In this document: positions 1 through 9,201 of the stretch, in pieces | Layout: every line of letters starts with the position of its first letter | Numbering within the stretch: the first letter of the stretch is position 1 | From: Sphingobacterium populi | GTDB lineage: Bacteria > Bacteroidota > Bacteroidia > Sphingobacteriales > Sphingobacteriaceae | NCBI RefSeq assembly: GCF_001586775.1 | Contig: NZ_LQXS01000001.1 | Location: forward strand, 744,001-808,000 | DNA length: 64,000 bases | Reading direction: 5' to 3' | Notes under the pieces: generated by a model | Database searches by the model: none | Seen by the model: the letters and a program-made list of their open reading frames with translations, nothing else | Told to the model about the DNA's origin: nothing | Position numbers and translations under genes: made by a program

Positions 1-1821
1 CCGACTAAAAGTGTACGTATTTTGGTAGTTGACGACAACTCAGACATGCGCGCATACTTAAAAAGATTATTACAACCCTATTTTCAGGTAGAATTGGCCA
101 CCAACGGTCTTGTAGCTTGGAATAGTATTCAAGATGAATTACCCGATCTGATATTGAGTGATATCATGATGCCTGTAATGGACGGGAAAGAATTGCTTCA
201 TCGCATTCGTCAACATACACATACAGCACGTTTGCCGGTTATATTTCTATCGGCACGCGCAGGTGCAGAAGCGCGTATAGACGGCTTAGAAGCCGGCGCA
301 GATGATTATTTGGTCAAACCTTTTGCGGCAGCAGAATTGCTTAGCAAGGTTCGCGCGCAGATCAAAATTATGGCCGTACGCAATCAAGCTGAACAGCAGT
401 TACGTGCGTTGATCACGAATGCACCGGTGGCCATTGCAATCTACCAAGGCCCCAACTATGTGATCGATATTGCCAATGATCGCATGTTGAAATATTGGGG
501 GCGTGATGCTCAGCATACCCTTGGCAAACCTTTGTTTGACGCTATTCCAGAATTGTTAACGCAAGGTATGCGAGAGATCAAAGATCAGGTGTATCGTACA
601 GGCCAACGATTTGTATCTTCGGAATTTCCACTAAGTATCCGGCGAAATAATGTGGTAGAAACCACCTATTTGAACCTCACTATCGAAGCCATAAAAACAG
701 AAGATAAGATCACTGGTATAATGGCAGCTGCAGCCGATGTCACGACCCTCATCAATGCGCGAAAAGCGCTGGAGAAAACGTCTGACACATTAGTACTTTC
801 TATGGAAGCAGCTAACCTCGGTACCTGGAGAACAGATTGGGGCACTAACAATCTCTTCTTTTCGGATATGGCATATCGCCTACATGGAATCCCTGTAGGA
901 ACAGCGTTACTATTTGATCAAATGATCCCAATAATCCTGGCAGAATACCGAATGCAATTTTTGGAAGTCATTCAGCAGGCAGTAGATAGCAAAGGTCGAT
1001 TTACTATCGAATACCAAATTCAGCCAGCGGATGGATCTAATCGAAGATGGTTGCATTCGACGGGAAAGGCGGAGCTCGATGAAAGTGGTGCAGTTGTAGG
1101 ATTGATCGGAACCTTACTAGATATCACCGAATCCAAAGCCGATAGCCAACGAAAGGACGATTTTATTGCTATGGTAAGCCATGAACTCAAAACTCCTTTG
1201 ACCGCTATCAGTGGCTATTCGCAAATATTGCAGCGAAAAGCAAAGTTGAATGCAGATGATTATACCTCTGATAAGTTGGACAAACTCTTCTCACAACTGA
1301 AGAAAATGAACACCCTGATCAATGGTTTCTTGGATGTTTCTCGATTAGATTCAGGGAAAATACACTTACAGCAGCGGCACTTTTCACTGCATACATTAAT
1401 CACCGAAACGATTGATACAGCAAACGATGTGGCTGGAAGTCATGATATTATATATGATGAGGAGCCCAACGTTATGCTTTTAGCAGATCGAGACAAAATT
1501 GGTTCTGTGCTGTATAATTTGATTGGCAATGCGATAAAATATTCTCCGCAAAATGGAAAGGTCTATGTTCGCACGCGTACTGTTGATGGTATGATTATTA
1601 TTAGCGTTCAAGATTTTGGTATGGGAATAAAATCGGAAGACATTGACCAGCTCTTTGATCGATACTATCGTGTGAAAAACAAAAGCATGGAAAATATTGC
1701 AGGTTTTGGAATCGGTCTTTATTTATCTGCCGAGATCGTACAACGGCATTATGGACGTATCTGGGTAGAAAGTATTTGGGGAGAAGGTTCTACGTTTAGT
1801 TTCAGTTTGCCTATTCAATAG
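1..1821 (+). CDS. Hybrid sensor histidine kinase, 5' end outside the window
   Basis: The frame is open from base 1, so the N-terminal part (probably sensor and first kinase modules) lies upstream. The visible part begins with a complete response-regulator receiver domain: acidic pair VVDD at the start, phosphoacceptor Asp in LILSDIMMP, Lys in DYLVKPF. Two PAS-like segments follow (about visible residues 125-240 and 255-375), then a HisKA domain with SHELKTPL (His about residue 387, counted from the TTG at base 22) and an HATPase_c domain with NLIGNAIKYSP, DFGMGI and FGIGLYLS. It should act at the cytoplasmic face as a phosphorelay sensor. The receiver lying before the PAS and kinase modules suggests a composite kinase. 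No partner regulator lies next to it. The signal sensed cannot be inferred. Confidence 0.85.
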   Translation, partial: PTKSVRILVVDDNSDMRAYLKRLLQPYFQVELATNGLVAWNSIQDELPDLILSDIMMPVMDGKELLHRIRQHTHTARLPVIFLSARAGAEARIDGLEAGADDYLVKPFAAAELLSKVRAQIKIMAVRNQAEQQLRALITNAPVAIAIYQGPNYVIDIANDRMLKYWGRDAQHTLGKPLFDAIPELLTQGMREIKDQVYRTGQRFVSSEFPLSIRRNNVVETTYLNLTIEAIKTEDKITGIMAAAADVTTLINARKALEKTSDTLVLSMEAANLGTWRTDWGTNNLFFSDMAYRLHGIPVGTALLFDQMIPIILAEYRMQFLEVIQQAVDSKGRFTIEYQIQPADGSNRRWLHSTGKAELDESGAVVGLIGTLLDITESKADSQRKDDFIAMVSHELKTPLTAISGYSQILQRKAKLNADDYTSDKLDKLFSQLKKMNTLINGFLDVSRLDSGKIHLQQRHFSLHTLITETIDTANDVAGSHDIIYDEEPNVMLLADRDKIGSVLYNLIGNAIKYSPQNGKVYVRTRTVDGMIIISVQDFGMGIKSEDIDQLFDRYYRVKNKSMENIAGFGIGLYLSAEIVQRHYGRIWVESIWGEGSTFSFSLPIQ

Positions 1822-2041
1822 TTGATTTTACCTTTTAATCTGCACCTTAATACGCATGAGCTGATCGCTTCGAATTCATAGCAAGTGCGTATTATTCACA
1901 TTATTTCGTGCATTTTACGTTATAATTACTTGCGATAATACCTAATTAACTTCTTGGCACACGAAAACACCACGTTTGGCATCGGTTTTGGAATATTGTC
2001 TATGTAAAACAATATCATTCACACCGAAAAATAATACAGCT

Positions 2042-2161
2042 ATGGATACTATCGAAACAAAAGCAGCAAAATTAGGGTTGGACAAAGGATATTACTTATT
2101 GTTAATGGCAATAATTCAAGAAGAAGATTCAGAAAGCGTAGATTTAGCAGAAGCTAGCTAA
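2042..2161 (+). CDS. Orphan 39-residue acidic peptide
   Basis: A short frame starts at the ATG at 2042 and encodes 39 residues with a hydrophobic centre (YYLLLMAII) between a Lys-rich N-terminal part and an acidic C-terminus (QEEDSESVDLAEAS). There is no Cys, no signal peptide cleavage site and no recognised domain. The frame stays open upstream to 1976, but only through a non-ATG start. No clear Shine-Dalgarno sequence is visible, which is common in Bacteroidota. Its stop (2159-2161) directly abuts the stop of the convergent cyclase gene (2162-2164). It could be a true small protein or chance coding. Confidence 0.4.
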   Translation: MDTIETKAAKLGLDKGYYLLLMAIIQEEDSESVDLAEAS

Positions 2162-3337
2162 TTATTTCTTCCATATCATTAAACGTAGGGTATTATACAT
2201 CCCTACAATGAATGGCCACTTCTGCAAACTCCACATTACTCGTAAGTCATTCTTGAAATCCGATTGGCTGTCGAGAAATCTGAATACATCAGAAGCGCGC
2301 GTATTCTTAAATAAATCACGAAATAAAGCATGCCCAGGGTACTTGCCTTGGGCTAAAACGTGCAATAATATAGCATCATAAAACCTTCCCTTCCACTGTT
2401 TGGGTTGTTGCATTTTTGGCCACGTTTTTTGCTTAAAAGCTTGTAAAATATGAGCGATCGTACGCTTGGTATTTGTAAAGGTATAACCGGTAGAACCTCG
2501 CGTATCACCTCCTGCTGAACCTAAAAAATAAATGCGTCGATCTCGTCGACTAAAGTGATGATCCGTCATTGGAATCACTCCGTACTCCGTTTCTATAACC
2601 TCATATTCGGACACCATGCACACCTCTGCTAAGTACGTAGATAGTTTTTGTGCGTACTCTTCTTTAGAAATTAAGTTTTTTGAGAATATGGTATATTCAA
2701 TGAAGATCTCATCGTCTGAGGCAGGTAAACCATATATAAAAGAAGTTCCATGTTCTTGACTTGTACGATAATCCATGATGACCGCTTCATCGTTATTCCA
2801 AAATTTTTGATCTGTCCGTATTTTCCAACCTGTGAAATGCTGAAGGAAGTATTGGCTGTGCGGCGCTAAAATAGGTTTTTGATAGATCGTCTGGAAAATA
2901 TAATCGGCTTGATAATTACCTTGCGTACTACTAATATCACAGTACGTATCATGCTGCTCAATGCGCTGCACTGTCCCCTCAACAACTTCCACATTTTTAT
3001 ATTTTCTAATTTCGGTAAGCGCGTGTTGACGATATGCTGACGCATCAAAGCTATAATAGACATAATCGTCAAGCTCCAGTGGAATTTTGTTCCCTTCGTG
3101 CGAAATAACTGCAAGCTTATCCCATTGTAGATAAGGAAATTCTGGAACGAAATCCTTGTTTTGCGCCCAAAACGAGATACGCTTATTGGGTCCAGTGTCA
3201 AGAGAATCTCCTAATAGCAATATAGATTGGTCTTGCCAAAGGTTTTGCTTAAGGCCCTGTAGTACCAAAGAAACACCAGCTATGCCAGCTCCTAAAATTG
3301 CAATATTATAATTCTTACCTGTTTGCTGTCTTTCCAT
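2162..3337 (-). CDS. Lycopene cyclase family FAD/NAD-binding protein
   Basis: 391 residues. The N-terminus has a Rossmann dinucleotide motif (AILGAGIAGVSL, residues about 13-24), and the middle and end carry features of the CrtY/lycopene beta-cyclase family: GVIPMTDHHF and a conserved glycine/threonine-rich GGDTRGSTGYTF. CrtY enzymes cyclise the ends of lycopene to beta-ionone rings in membrane carotenoid synthesis, using the flavin in a non-redox manner. No other carotenoid gene (crtB, crtI, crtZ) is nearby, so the assignment to lycopene itself is uncertain; another flavoprotein cyclase or oxidoreductase of the same fold is possible. Single gene with its own start. Confidence 0.7.
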   Translation of the reverse strand: MERQQTGKNYNIAILGAGIAGVSLVLQGLKQNLWQDQSILLLGDSLDTGPNKRISFWAQNKDFVPEFPYLQWDKLAVISHEGNKIPLELDDYVYYSFDASAYRQHALTEIRKYKNVEVVEGTVQRIEQHDTYCDISSTQGNYQADYIFQTIYQKPILAPHSQYFLQHFTGWKIRTDQKFWNNDEAVIMDYRTSQEHGTSFIYGLPASDDEIFIEYTIFSKNLISKEEYAQKLSTYLAEVCMVSEYEVIETEYGVIPMTDHHFSRRDRRIYFLGSAGGDTRGSTGYTFTNTKRTIAHILQAFKQKTWPKMQQPKQWKGRFYDAILLHVLAQGKYPGHALFRDLFKNTRASDVFRFLDSQSDFKNDLRVMWSLQKWPFIVGMYNTLRLMIWKK

Positions 3338-3397
3338 ATCACGTAGTGAAGCTTCAAAAATTATCAGTATATGTCTAAGAAATAACGCTCAAACTTA

Positions 3398-3853
3398 CTA
3401 TGATTTGGTAAATAACCCGTTGTACATTCGGATCACTGCTGGGGATTTGATTTGTGTTTTATTTGCTTCAATATAAGCCTTATCTTCTGCTAGTTCGTCA
3501 GAATAATTTAAGAATTTAGGACAATTGCTCTGTACCGAATAGCGCAGCATACGAATTTCTATGTTATTTGGTGATGCTCGTACTGCGGCTTGGAGATTTT
3601 CTTTACCTCTTTTAAACGTTTTCCATTTACTGATAGGACTGTTTGTATGATTTGCCCAGATGGTTTGCATGGCTCCCAAGTACGCTTTTTCGGTCGACGA
3701 AAGGTCTTTTTTATTTACCAATTCTTCGATCAAATTTTCACACAAGTCACTATCGGATACTACGTCTGGAAATTTGTTGCGAAGCTCTTCTAACGTGTTA
3801 CCGAATGAAATTAAGGGTAAAAAAAGTAAAAAAAACAGAATAGATCGAATCAT
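3398..3853 (-). CDS. Small secreted protein of unknown function
   Basis: 151 residues. An N-terminal signal peptide is clear (MIRSILFFLLFLPLISFGNT, probable cleavage after SFG). The mature part is mostly helical with Lys/Glu-rich stretches and a helical-repeat-like look (EKAYLGAMQTIWANH, NNIEIRMLRYSVQSN). Two Cys occur in the mature protein. This resembles small periplasmic proteins of Sphingobacteriaceae for which I know no function. It is separated by 60 bases from the cyclase gene on the same strand and could be transcribed ahead of it. Confidence 0.6.
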   Translation of the reverse strand: MIRSILFFLLFLPLISFGNTLEELRNKFPDVVSDSDLCENLIEELVNKKDLSSTEKAYLGAMQTIWANHTNSPISKWKTFKRGKENLQAAVRASPNNIEIRMLRYSVQSNCPKFLNYSDELAEDKAYIEANKTQIKSPAVIRMYNGLFTKS

Positions 3854-3932
3854 AGTAGCTAATTACATGGTGTTTGGCCGTGCGCACCAAACTTAGGGAA
3901 TAGTTTTAAAATTTTGAAAGAATAGCGTAGCA

Positions 3933-4802
3933 CTAATTTCGCTGAAAAGAACTCAGCATTTTTTTACCAATAAACACTGCCAGTAATGCTACCAAACCAG
4001 CCAGCAATCCGATCAGTACTTCCGTTAAGATACCCGGTAAGCTAGGCAGTAGCCCATGAAAGAAATCGATATTGTGCACGAATATACCACCGGCAACTAA
4101 TATCAGAGCGATAGTACCTATTACGCCCAATGTTTTGATTACGATGGGTAAAGCTTTGACTAATATTGTGCCGAGCTTAGCACGAAATCCCTTGTTGTCG
4201 GATTGTTTAATCAAGTGATATCCGGCATCATCCATTCGCACAATTAAAGCTACTATACCATATACACCAACGGTTGCCATAATCGCTACGATAGAAACGG
4301 TTACGACCTGAATGGTCGTGCTCCGATTTAACACAGTACCTAAAGCAATAATTACGATTTCGACGGAAAGAATAAAATCTGTCGTAATTGCCGAACGAAC
4401 CTTGGCTTTTTCGGCAGCGGCCGCATCTAAAATGGCTTCCTGCACTACTTCTTGTCCACTTTTGCGTCGATGAAACAGGTATTCAACAATTTTCTCCACG
4501 CCCTCATATGCGAGGTAGAAACCGCCTAAAACTAAAATCACTTGAATGGCTATTGGGAAAAAAGCATTTAACAATAGTGCAACAGGCACAATAATCAATT
4601 TGTTGATAAAAGAACCTTTCGTAATCGCCCATAAAACAGGGATTTCCCGATTGGCTAAAAAGCCAGTGGCTTTCTCAGCATTCACTGCGAGGTCGTCACC
4701 AAGAATGCCCGCTGTTTTGCGTGTCGCGATTTTACTGGTTACCGCGACGTCGTCCATTAAAGCGCCAATATCATCTAAAATTGCAAAAAATCCTGAAGCC
4801 AT
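3933..4802 (-). CDS. DUF808 (YedI-family) inner membrane protein
   Basis: 289 residues. The opening MASGFFAILDDIGALMDD and the following VAVTSKIATRKTAGILGDDLAVNAEK are diagnostic of the DUF808/YedI family. Several hydrophobic segments follow (about residues 75-100, 150-190, 210-235, 250-275), so it is a multi-spanning inner membrane protein. Family length is about 290-320 residues, so it is complete. The family has no established biochemical role. It is monocistronic, divergent from the SelW-like gene with 64 bases between starts. Confidence 0.88.
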   Translation of the reverse strand: MASGFFAILDDIGALMDDVAVTSKIATRKTAGILGDDLAVNAEKATGFLANREIPVLWAITKGSFINKLIIVPVALLLNAFFPIAIQVILVLGGFYLAYEGVEKIVEYLFHRRKSGQEVVQEAILDAAAAEKAKVRSAITTDFILSVEIVIIALGTVLNRSTTIQVVTVSIVAIMATVGVYGIVALIVRMDDAGYHLIKQSDNKGFRAKLGTILVKALPIVIKTLGVIGTIALILVAGGIFVHNIDFFHGLLPSLPGILTEVLIGLLAGLVALLAVFIGKKMLSSFQRN

Positions 4803-4866
4803 AGGTGGTATGTATTATTGGGACTAAATGTAGGTAATATCTGGTAAAAAAATCTATATTGTAACT

Positions 4867-5142
4867 ATGAAACCGACGATACAAATAGAATATTGTCCCA
4901 AATGCGGGTGGATGCTGCGCGCAGCCTATATGGCGCAAGAACTATTGACCACTTTCGTAGATGATATACACGGTGTGACACTGATGCCCAGCGCCGTTAG
5001 TGGTCGATATCACATAAGAATTGATGGGCGTCTAGTTTATGATCGCAAAGTTGAAGGTGGTTTTCCAGAAATTAAATCGCTCAAACAGCTAATACGCGAT
5101 GAGATTAACCCCGACAAATCATTAGGCCACTCCGATAAATAA
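4867..5142 (+). CDS. SelT/SelW/SelH (Rdx) family redox protein
   Basis: 91 residues, the normal size for bacterial Rdx proteins. A CxxC motif sits near the N-terminus (YCPKCGW, Cys10 and Cys13) at the end of the first strand of a thioredoxin-like fold, then LRAAYMAQELL and the typical DGRLVYDRKVEGGFPE segment. Both redox positions are Cys, not selenocysteine. Rdx proteins are small cytosolic thiol-redox proteins with unclear partners. The ATG at 4867 fits the family N-terminus. Confidence 0.88.
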   Translation: MKPTIQIEYCPKCGWMLRAAYMAQELLTTFVDDIHGVTLMPSAVSGRYHIRIDGRLVYDRKVEGGFPEIKSLKQLIRDEINPDKSLGHSDK

Positions 5143-5174
5143 AACGAAAGCCCGTAATGATGCGCGTTGATTAT

Positions 5175-6518
5175 TTAATGTCCAAACTTGTCGATGATAT
5201 CTTTAGCCACTTCTGTGAAATAGCCACCAGCGTGGTAACCATTCCAAGACATAGTAATAGTTTCATACAGATCCGTATCGTACCATTTGTCTGCTGTGAT
5301 ATAACCTACATAACCACCGTTGAAACTCGTAATCACCAATTGTAGACCACGTTGCTGTGCATACTGATCTAGCTCGGTCATGATCTCACCAGAAAAATCC
5401 GCTGGCATACCTAGCAATAGCACATCACCAATTTTCGTGATTTTGACATAGGTTGGATATGCGCCAAAAAATGTGCGAAAAACCCAAGGGCGTAAAGCAA
5501 AACGCAAGCTAATGCGTGCAGTTTGCGCTGGCATAGGGATTTTTATATAATCACTAACTATACGGTTAGCTAATATTTTTGGTTCATCAATGTTATGCGC
5601 AACCAATCTAGAGTACAAACCGTGAGCTACGCCACTCGCCCAAGCGATATCTGAATCTCCCTCACTTAGTGCACCCATACTACCTACTGCACCAGCCATA
5701 AACACTCCAAATTTTCCTTTTTGCTGCTCGATAGAATCCAATAACATACCTGGGTAATCACGTGATAGCTGAAGAGTTTTTCTATTTAATACCGTTGGAT
5801 GTGCTGCATACGTGATCAATTTAGCTTGTGCACTATCTTCGCGCAAAAAGGTCAAGTTCCGCATCCAAGGATCCACTGTACCACCTTCTACTGGGAGCCT
5901 GTTTCGTATATTATCTTCGTCTTTGATTCTATCGTAAGATATCTGCGCAGACGCCATCTTCTTAGTAGCGCCGACAATGGCATCGCGAAATTGAGTGGCC
6001 AATCTGATTTCTGTTTGTAAATCATAAGCACCTGCAAAAAGGCGGCCTGCAAGTTTCAATCCCCAACCTCCTTGTCCATGATGTGTATGCGTTGCGCTAA
6101 GATGTACGTTTGATATGGAAATGCCTTCATCTTCTAACAATGCTTCTAATCGATCTGTGATATTTGGCGGAATGATCAACATATCCGCAGAGAGTAGGTA
6201 AACGGTAGTTTTTGGATTTTTCACCGCGATCACTCGAACGAAAAGCGAGTCACGTACGGCTTCAAAATGTTTTCCCCAGCGATTGCCATAGCCCGCCATT
6301 GGTGTCGATGTTGCAGGTGTGATATTTACTTTGGTCCAGCCTACTTCTACAGCACCATCGTGCTCTACAAATTCTTTTTGTTTTATAAATGTTTTCCATG
6401 CATGGTAATGCATTGTCTCATTGATAGGAGTACGATCTATAGGCTCGACCAATACTAATAGAATGAAGACTACAAACACTAGAATAGTCAAAAATATTTT
6501 TAACGCTTTTTTCATCAT
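5175..6518 (-). CDS. Neutral/alkaline ceramidase-like (N-terminal domain) enzyme
   Basis: 447 residues with one N-terminal membrane anchor or uncleaved signal (residues 6-26), then the neutral/alkaline ceramidase N-terminal domain: VNITPATSTPMAGYG (about 64-78) and the metal-binding SATHTHHGQGGWG (about 141-153). Ceramidases hydrolyse ceramide to sphingosine and fatty acid; Sphingobacteriaceae contain sphingolipids, which makes such an activity reasonable. The C-terminal domain of classical ceramidases (about 650-700 residues) is missing, as in many shorter Bacteroidota homologues, so the true substrate is open. Start could be either of two adjacent ATGs (6518 or 6515). Confidence 0.78.
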   Translation of the reverse strand: MMKKALKIFLTILVFVVFILLVLVEPIDRTPINETMHYHAWKTFIKQKEFVEHDGAVEVGWTKVNITPATSTPMAGYGNRWGKHFEAVRDSLFVRVIAVKNPKTTVYLLSADMLIIPPNITDRLEALLEDEGISISNVHLSATHTHHGQGGWGLKLAGRLFAGAYDLQTEIRLATQFRDAIVGATKKMASAQISYDRIKDEDNIRNRLPVEGGTVDPWMRNLTFLREDSAQAKLITYAAHPTVLNRKTLQLSRDYPGMLLDSIEQQKGKFGVFMAGAVGSMGALSEGDSDIAWASGVAHGLYSRLVAHNIDEPKILANRIVSDYIKIPMPAQTARISLRFALRPWVFRTFFGAYPTYVKITKIGDVLLLGMPADFSGEIMTELDQYAQQRGLQLVITSFNGGYVGYITADKWYDTDLYETITMSWNGYHAGGYFTEVAKDIIDKFGH

Positions 6519-6573
6519 AAAAGGTCATTTTTGCTTCTTCAATGCGTAATTTCGAAAGTGAATTAAAGGCGGC

Positions 6574-7173
6574 ATGAAGAAAAGTATTAATAGGCATTTT
6601 AGGGTTTATCGCTACGTTTTTTACAAAGAAACCCTCGTAGACTTTAAAGAACAATTCTGGTCATTTCTGGGAGCATTCATCGGTATCGGACTCATTGCTT
6701 TGCTGCAGTCGTTCCAACTTCCTCACCTAGAAAGTATATTTTTAATCGGCTCTTTTGGAGCATCTAGTGTACTGATCTATGGCGCTATACAAAGCCCGTT
6801 GGCACAGCCTCGTAATCTCGTTGGCGGCCACGTTGTATCTGCCATTGTCGGTGTGACTGTAGGCAAACTGTTTCCGGATATCATCTGGATAACGGCTCCC
6901 TTGTCTGTTGCATTTGCTATTGTAGCGATGCAGTTTACACGTACTTTGCATCCTCCCGGCGGAGCTACAGCTTTGATCGCAGTAGCTAGCGGAACAAAAA
7001 TAGCGAGTATGGGCTATCTGTATGTACTCAGCCCGGTACTGTCGGGTTGCATCATTCTTTTAGCTGTAGCACTGATCTTTAACAACATCACGTCCAAACG
7101 ACATTATCCCGTAAAAAGATCACGATTACGCAGATCGCGTCGACGCCAAATCAAAAAACGCTTTCAACCATGA
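6574..7173 (+). CDS. HPP family integral membrane protein
   Basis: 199 residues with about five hydrophobic segments and the signature HPPGGATALIA (His-Pro-Pro near residue 126), preceded by QPRNLVGGH. HPP proteins are inner membrane proteins; some cyanobacterial and plant members transport nitrite, but function here is unknown. The C-terminus is very basic (RSRLRRSRRRQIKKR). Its stop codon (7171-7173) lies in the loop of the hairpin that terminates the convergent PurF-like gene. It starts 56 bases from the divergent ceramidase-like gene. Confidence 0.88.
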   Translation: MKKSINRHFRVYRYVFYKETLVDFKEQFWSFLGAFIGIGLIALLQSFQLPHLESIFLIGSFGASSVLIYGAIQSPLAQPRNLVGGHVVSAIVGVTVGKLFPDIIWITAPLSVAFAIVAMQFTRTLHPPGGATALIAVASGTKIASMGYLYVLSPVLSGCIILLAVALIFNNITSKRHYPVKRSRLRRSRRRQIKKRFQP

Positions 7174-7187
7174 AGATTGAAAGCGTT
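7157..7187 (-). terminator. Rho-independent terminator of the PurF-like gene, inside the HPP 3' end
   Basis: Perfect 11-bp stem (7157-7167 with 7177-7187), loop 7168-7176. Read on the minus strand the stem is followed at once by a run of T (complement of 7153-7158). The 5' arm on the plus strand is part of the HPP coding sequence and the loop contains the HPP stop codon TGA. Confidence 0.8.
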
Positions 7188-7200
7188 GTGCCATATTCTT

Positions 7201-9113
7201 TTAGTTGCTACTAAAGTAAGCACGTATGTTTTTGCCTTCCATCCAATTCATGAAGGCGCGGTTCACTACTTTATTTCCTCCCGGTGTCGGGTAATCTCCG
7301 GAGAAATACCAATCTCCTAAATGATTTGGACACGCGATATGCAGATTTTCTAAAGTTTGGAAAATCACTTCAACCTCTGCATTTAAGTGATGAGGTTTTA
7401 TGATACGAGCAATCTCGTCAGATATTTCCTGTGCTTCAAAAGGTTCATATATAGCTTTCACATAATTGTCTACCTCATCTTTGGGCTTGGTAAGTGAGGC
7501 CAAGCATTTTTGGTATACATCTTCGATAATATGTGCCAATCCTCGCTGTTTCAATAGGGAAATCGCTGCTTCGAAAGCGACAAATTCGCCCATCCGCGAC
7601 ATATCAATACCATAACAATCTGGATAGCGAATTTGAGGTGCAGAAGACACAATAACGATCTTTTTCGGATTTAGGCGATCCAATATGGTTAAAATACTTT
7701 GCTTCAAAGTCGTTCCTCTGACGATAGAATCATCAATGGCTACGATCGTATCCTCATGGTCGCGCACAATTCCATAGGTGGTATCGTACACATGCTGTAC
7801 CATATCCTGGCGATCGGCGTCTTGTGTAATAAACGTGCGCAATTTGGCATCCTTCACGTTTAACTTCTCAAAGCGCGGCTGGATACTCAACATATCATCC
7901 AATTCTTTATCCGATATCTTATCAGCACGCTGAAGTAATACTTCTTTTTGATGTCTGCGTACGTATTCTTGCACGCCTTCCATCATGCCGTAATAGGACA
8001 CCTCAGCCGTATTAGGGATAAAGCTAAAGACGGTATTTTTAATATCGTGTTGGACAGCGTTTAATACTTGCGGACAAAGTAATTTTCCTAAAGCTTTGCG
8101 CTCTTTATAAATATCGGCATCAGAACCGCGAGAGAAATAGATGCGTTCGAACGAACACGATTTCTGAATCGCTGGTTCGCGGAACATTTCTTGGGTAATA
8201 GTGCCATCTTTTTTGGCAATAAGCGCATGACCTGGTTTGATCTCTTGCACACTGCCTAATGGAATATTAAATGCCGTTTGAATAACTGGACGTTCCGAAG
8301 CGACAACTAATACTTCTTCGTCCTGATAATAGAATGCCGGGCGAATACCTGCCGGATCACGCATGACAAATGCGTCGCCATGCCCGAAAATACCGGCAAT
8401 AGTATAGCTCCATCCCAAGTCTTCGCCGAGCGTGTCAGGATTTTGGACACGTCGAGGTTTTTTCCGATCTGAGAACTGATTTCGATATTCGAATAACCTT
8501 CTTTTTTGGCCTGATCAAACAATTCCTGATTTTCTTCATCCAAGAAATGGCCAATCTTCTCTAAAACAGTAACCGTATCTGCCTGTTCTTTAGGATGTTG
8601 CCCTAAATCATACAATTGTTGTAGCAACTCATCAACATTGGTCATGTTGAAATTACCTGCAACCACTAGGTTTCGTGTCATCCAGTTGTTCTGCCGAAGA
8701 AAAGGATGGCAGCTTTCGATGCTGTTTTTGCCGTGTGTACCATAGCGAAGATGTCCAAGAAGTACTTCTCCAGTAAAGCTCACATTGTCTTTTAGCCATT
8801 GTGGATCTTTGGATTGCTCGGGATATGCCTTGTTTACTGCAGCAAATTTCTTTTGCACATACTCGAAAATATCTGCTACTGCGGTTGATCCCATTGCGCG
8901 ATAACGTGAGATGTAACGGTTTCCCGGTTTTACATCAAACTTGATTGTCGCTATACCTGCCCCGTCTTGGCCTCTGTTATGCTGTTTCTCCATTAAAAGA
9001 TACAGCTTATTAACCCCATAATAGGGCGTGCCATACTTTTCCTGATAGTAAGAGAGGGGTTTTAGTAAGCGGATCATTGCAATTCCGCATTCGTGTTTTA
9101 TTGCGTCACTCAT
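7201..9113 (-). pseudogene. purF: PurF-like amidophosphoribosyltransferase, broken by a one-base deletion
   Basis: Two overlapping reading frames together make one class II glutamine amidotransferase plus phosphoribosyltransferase of about 637 residues, the length of the long Bacteroidota PurF-type protein. The N-terminal frame (from ATG 9113) has MSDAIKHECGIAM with the nucleophilic Cys9, QHNRGQDGAG and GHLRYGTHG; the C-terminal frame carries the PRPP loop AIDDSIVRGTT. The family has WDGGYTIAG where the frames meet; here the DNA reads Trp-Asp-Gly and then loses register, which one missing G near 8407-8411 explains. PurF makes phosphoribosylamine, the first step of purine synthesis. As read, the N-terminal product would end after an unrelated tail. 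The ATG at 9113 is preferred over the upstream 9155 because a promoter and an AAAAGGA ribosome site lie directly before it. It may be a sequencing error or a real lesion. Confidence 0.85.
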
Positions 9114-9131
9114 AGTTCCTTTTAGAAGTGA

Positions 9132-9166
9132 CAAAGGTACAGAAATATTGTACATAATTCTGCAAA
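9132..9166 (-). promoter_or_regulatory. Bacteroidota-type promoter of the PurF-like gene
   Basis: On the minus strand a TTTG (9166-9163) is followed 23 bases later by TACCTTTG (9139-9132), matching the TTTG / TAnnTTTG consensus of Bacteroidota primary sigma factor promoters. Transcription would start about 10-15 bases before the ATG at 9113, which rules out the upstream start at 9155. Confidence 0.6.
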
Positions 9167-9201
9167 CAAAATGCGTAAAAAGGATCGCGTACTCCGCGCT
9201 T

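Noticed and set aside
8400..8420. Programmed frameshift in the PurF-like gene
   Set aside because: No slippery run at the join and the missing base restores the conserved WDGGY directly.
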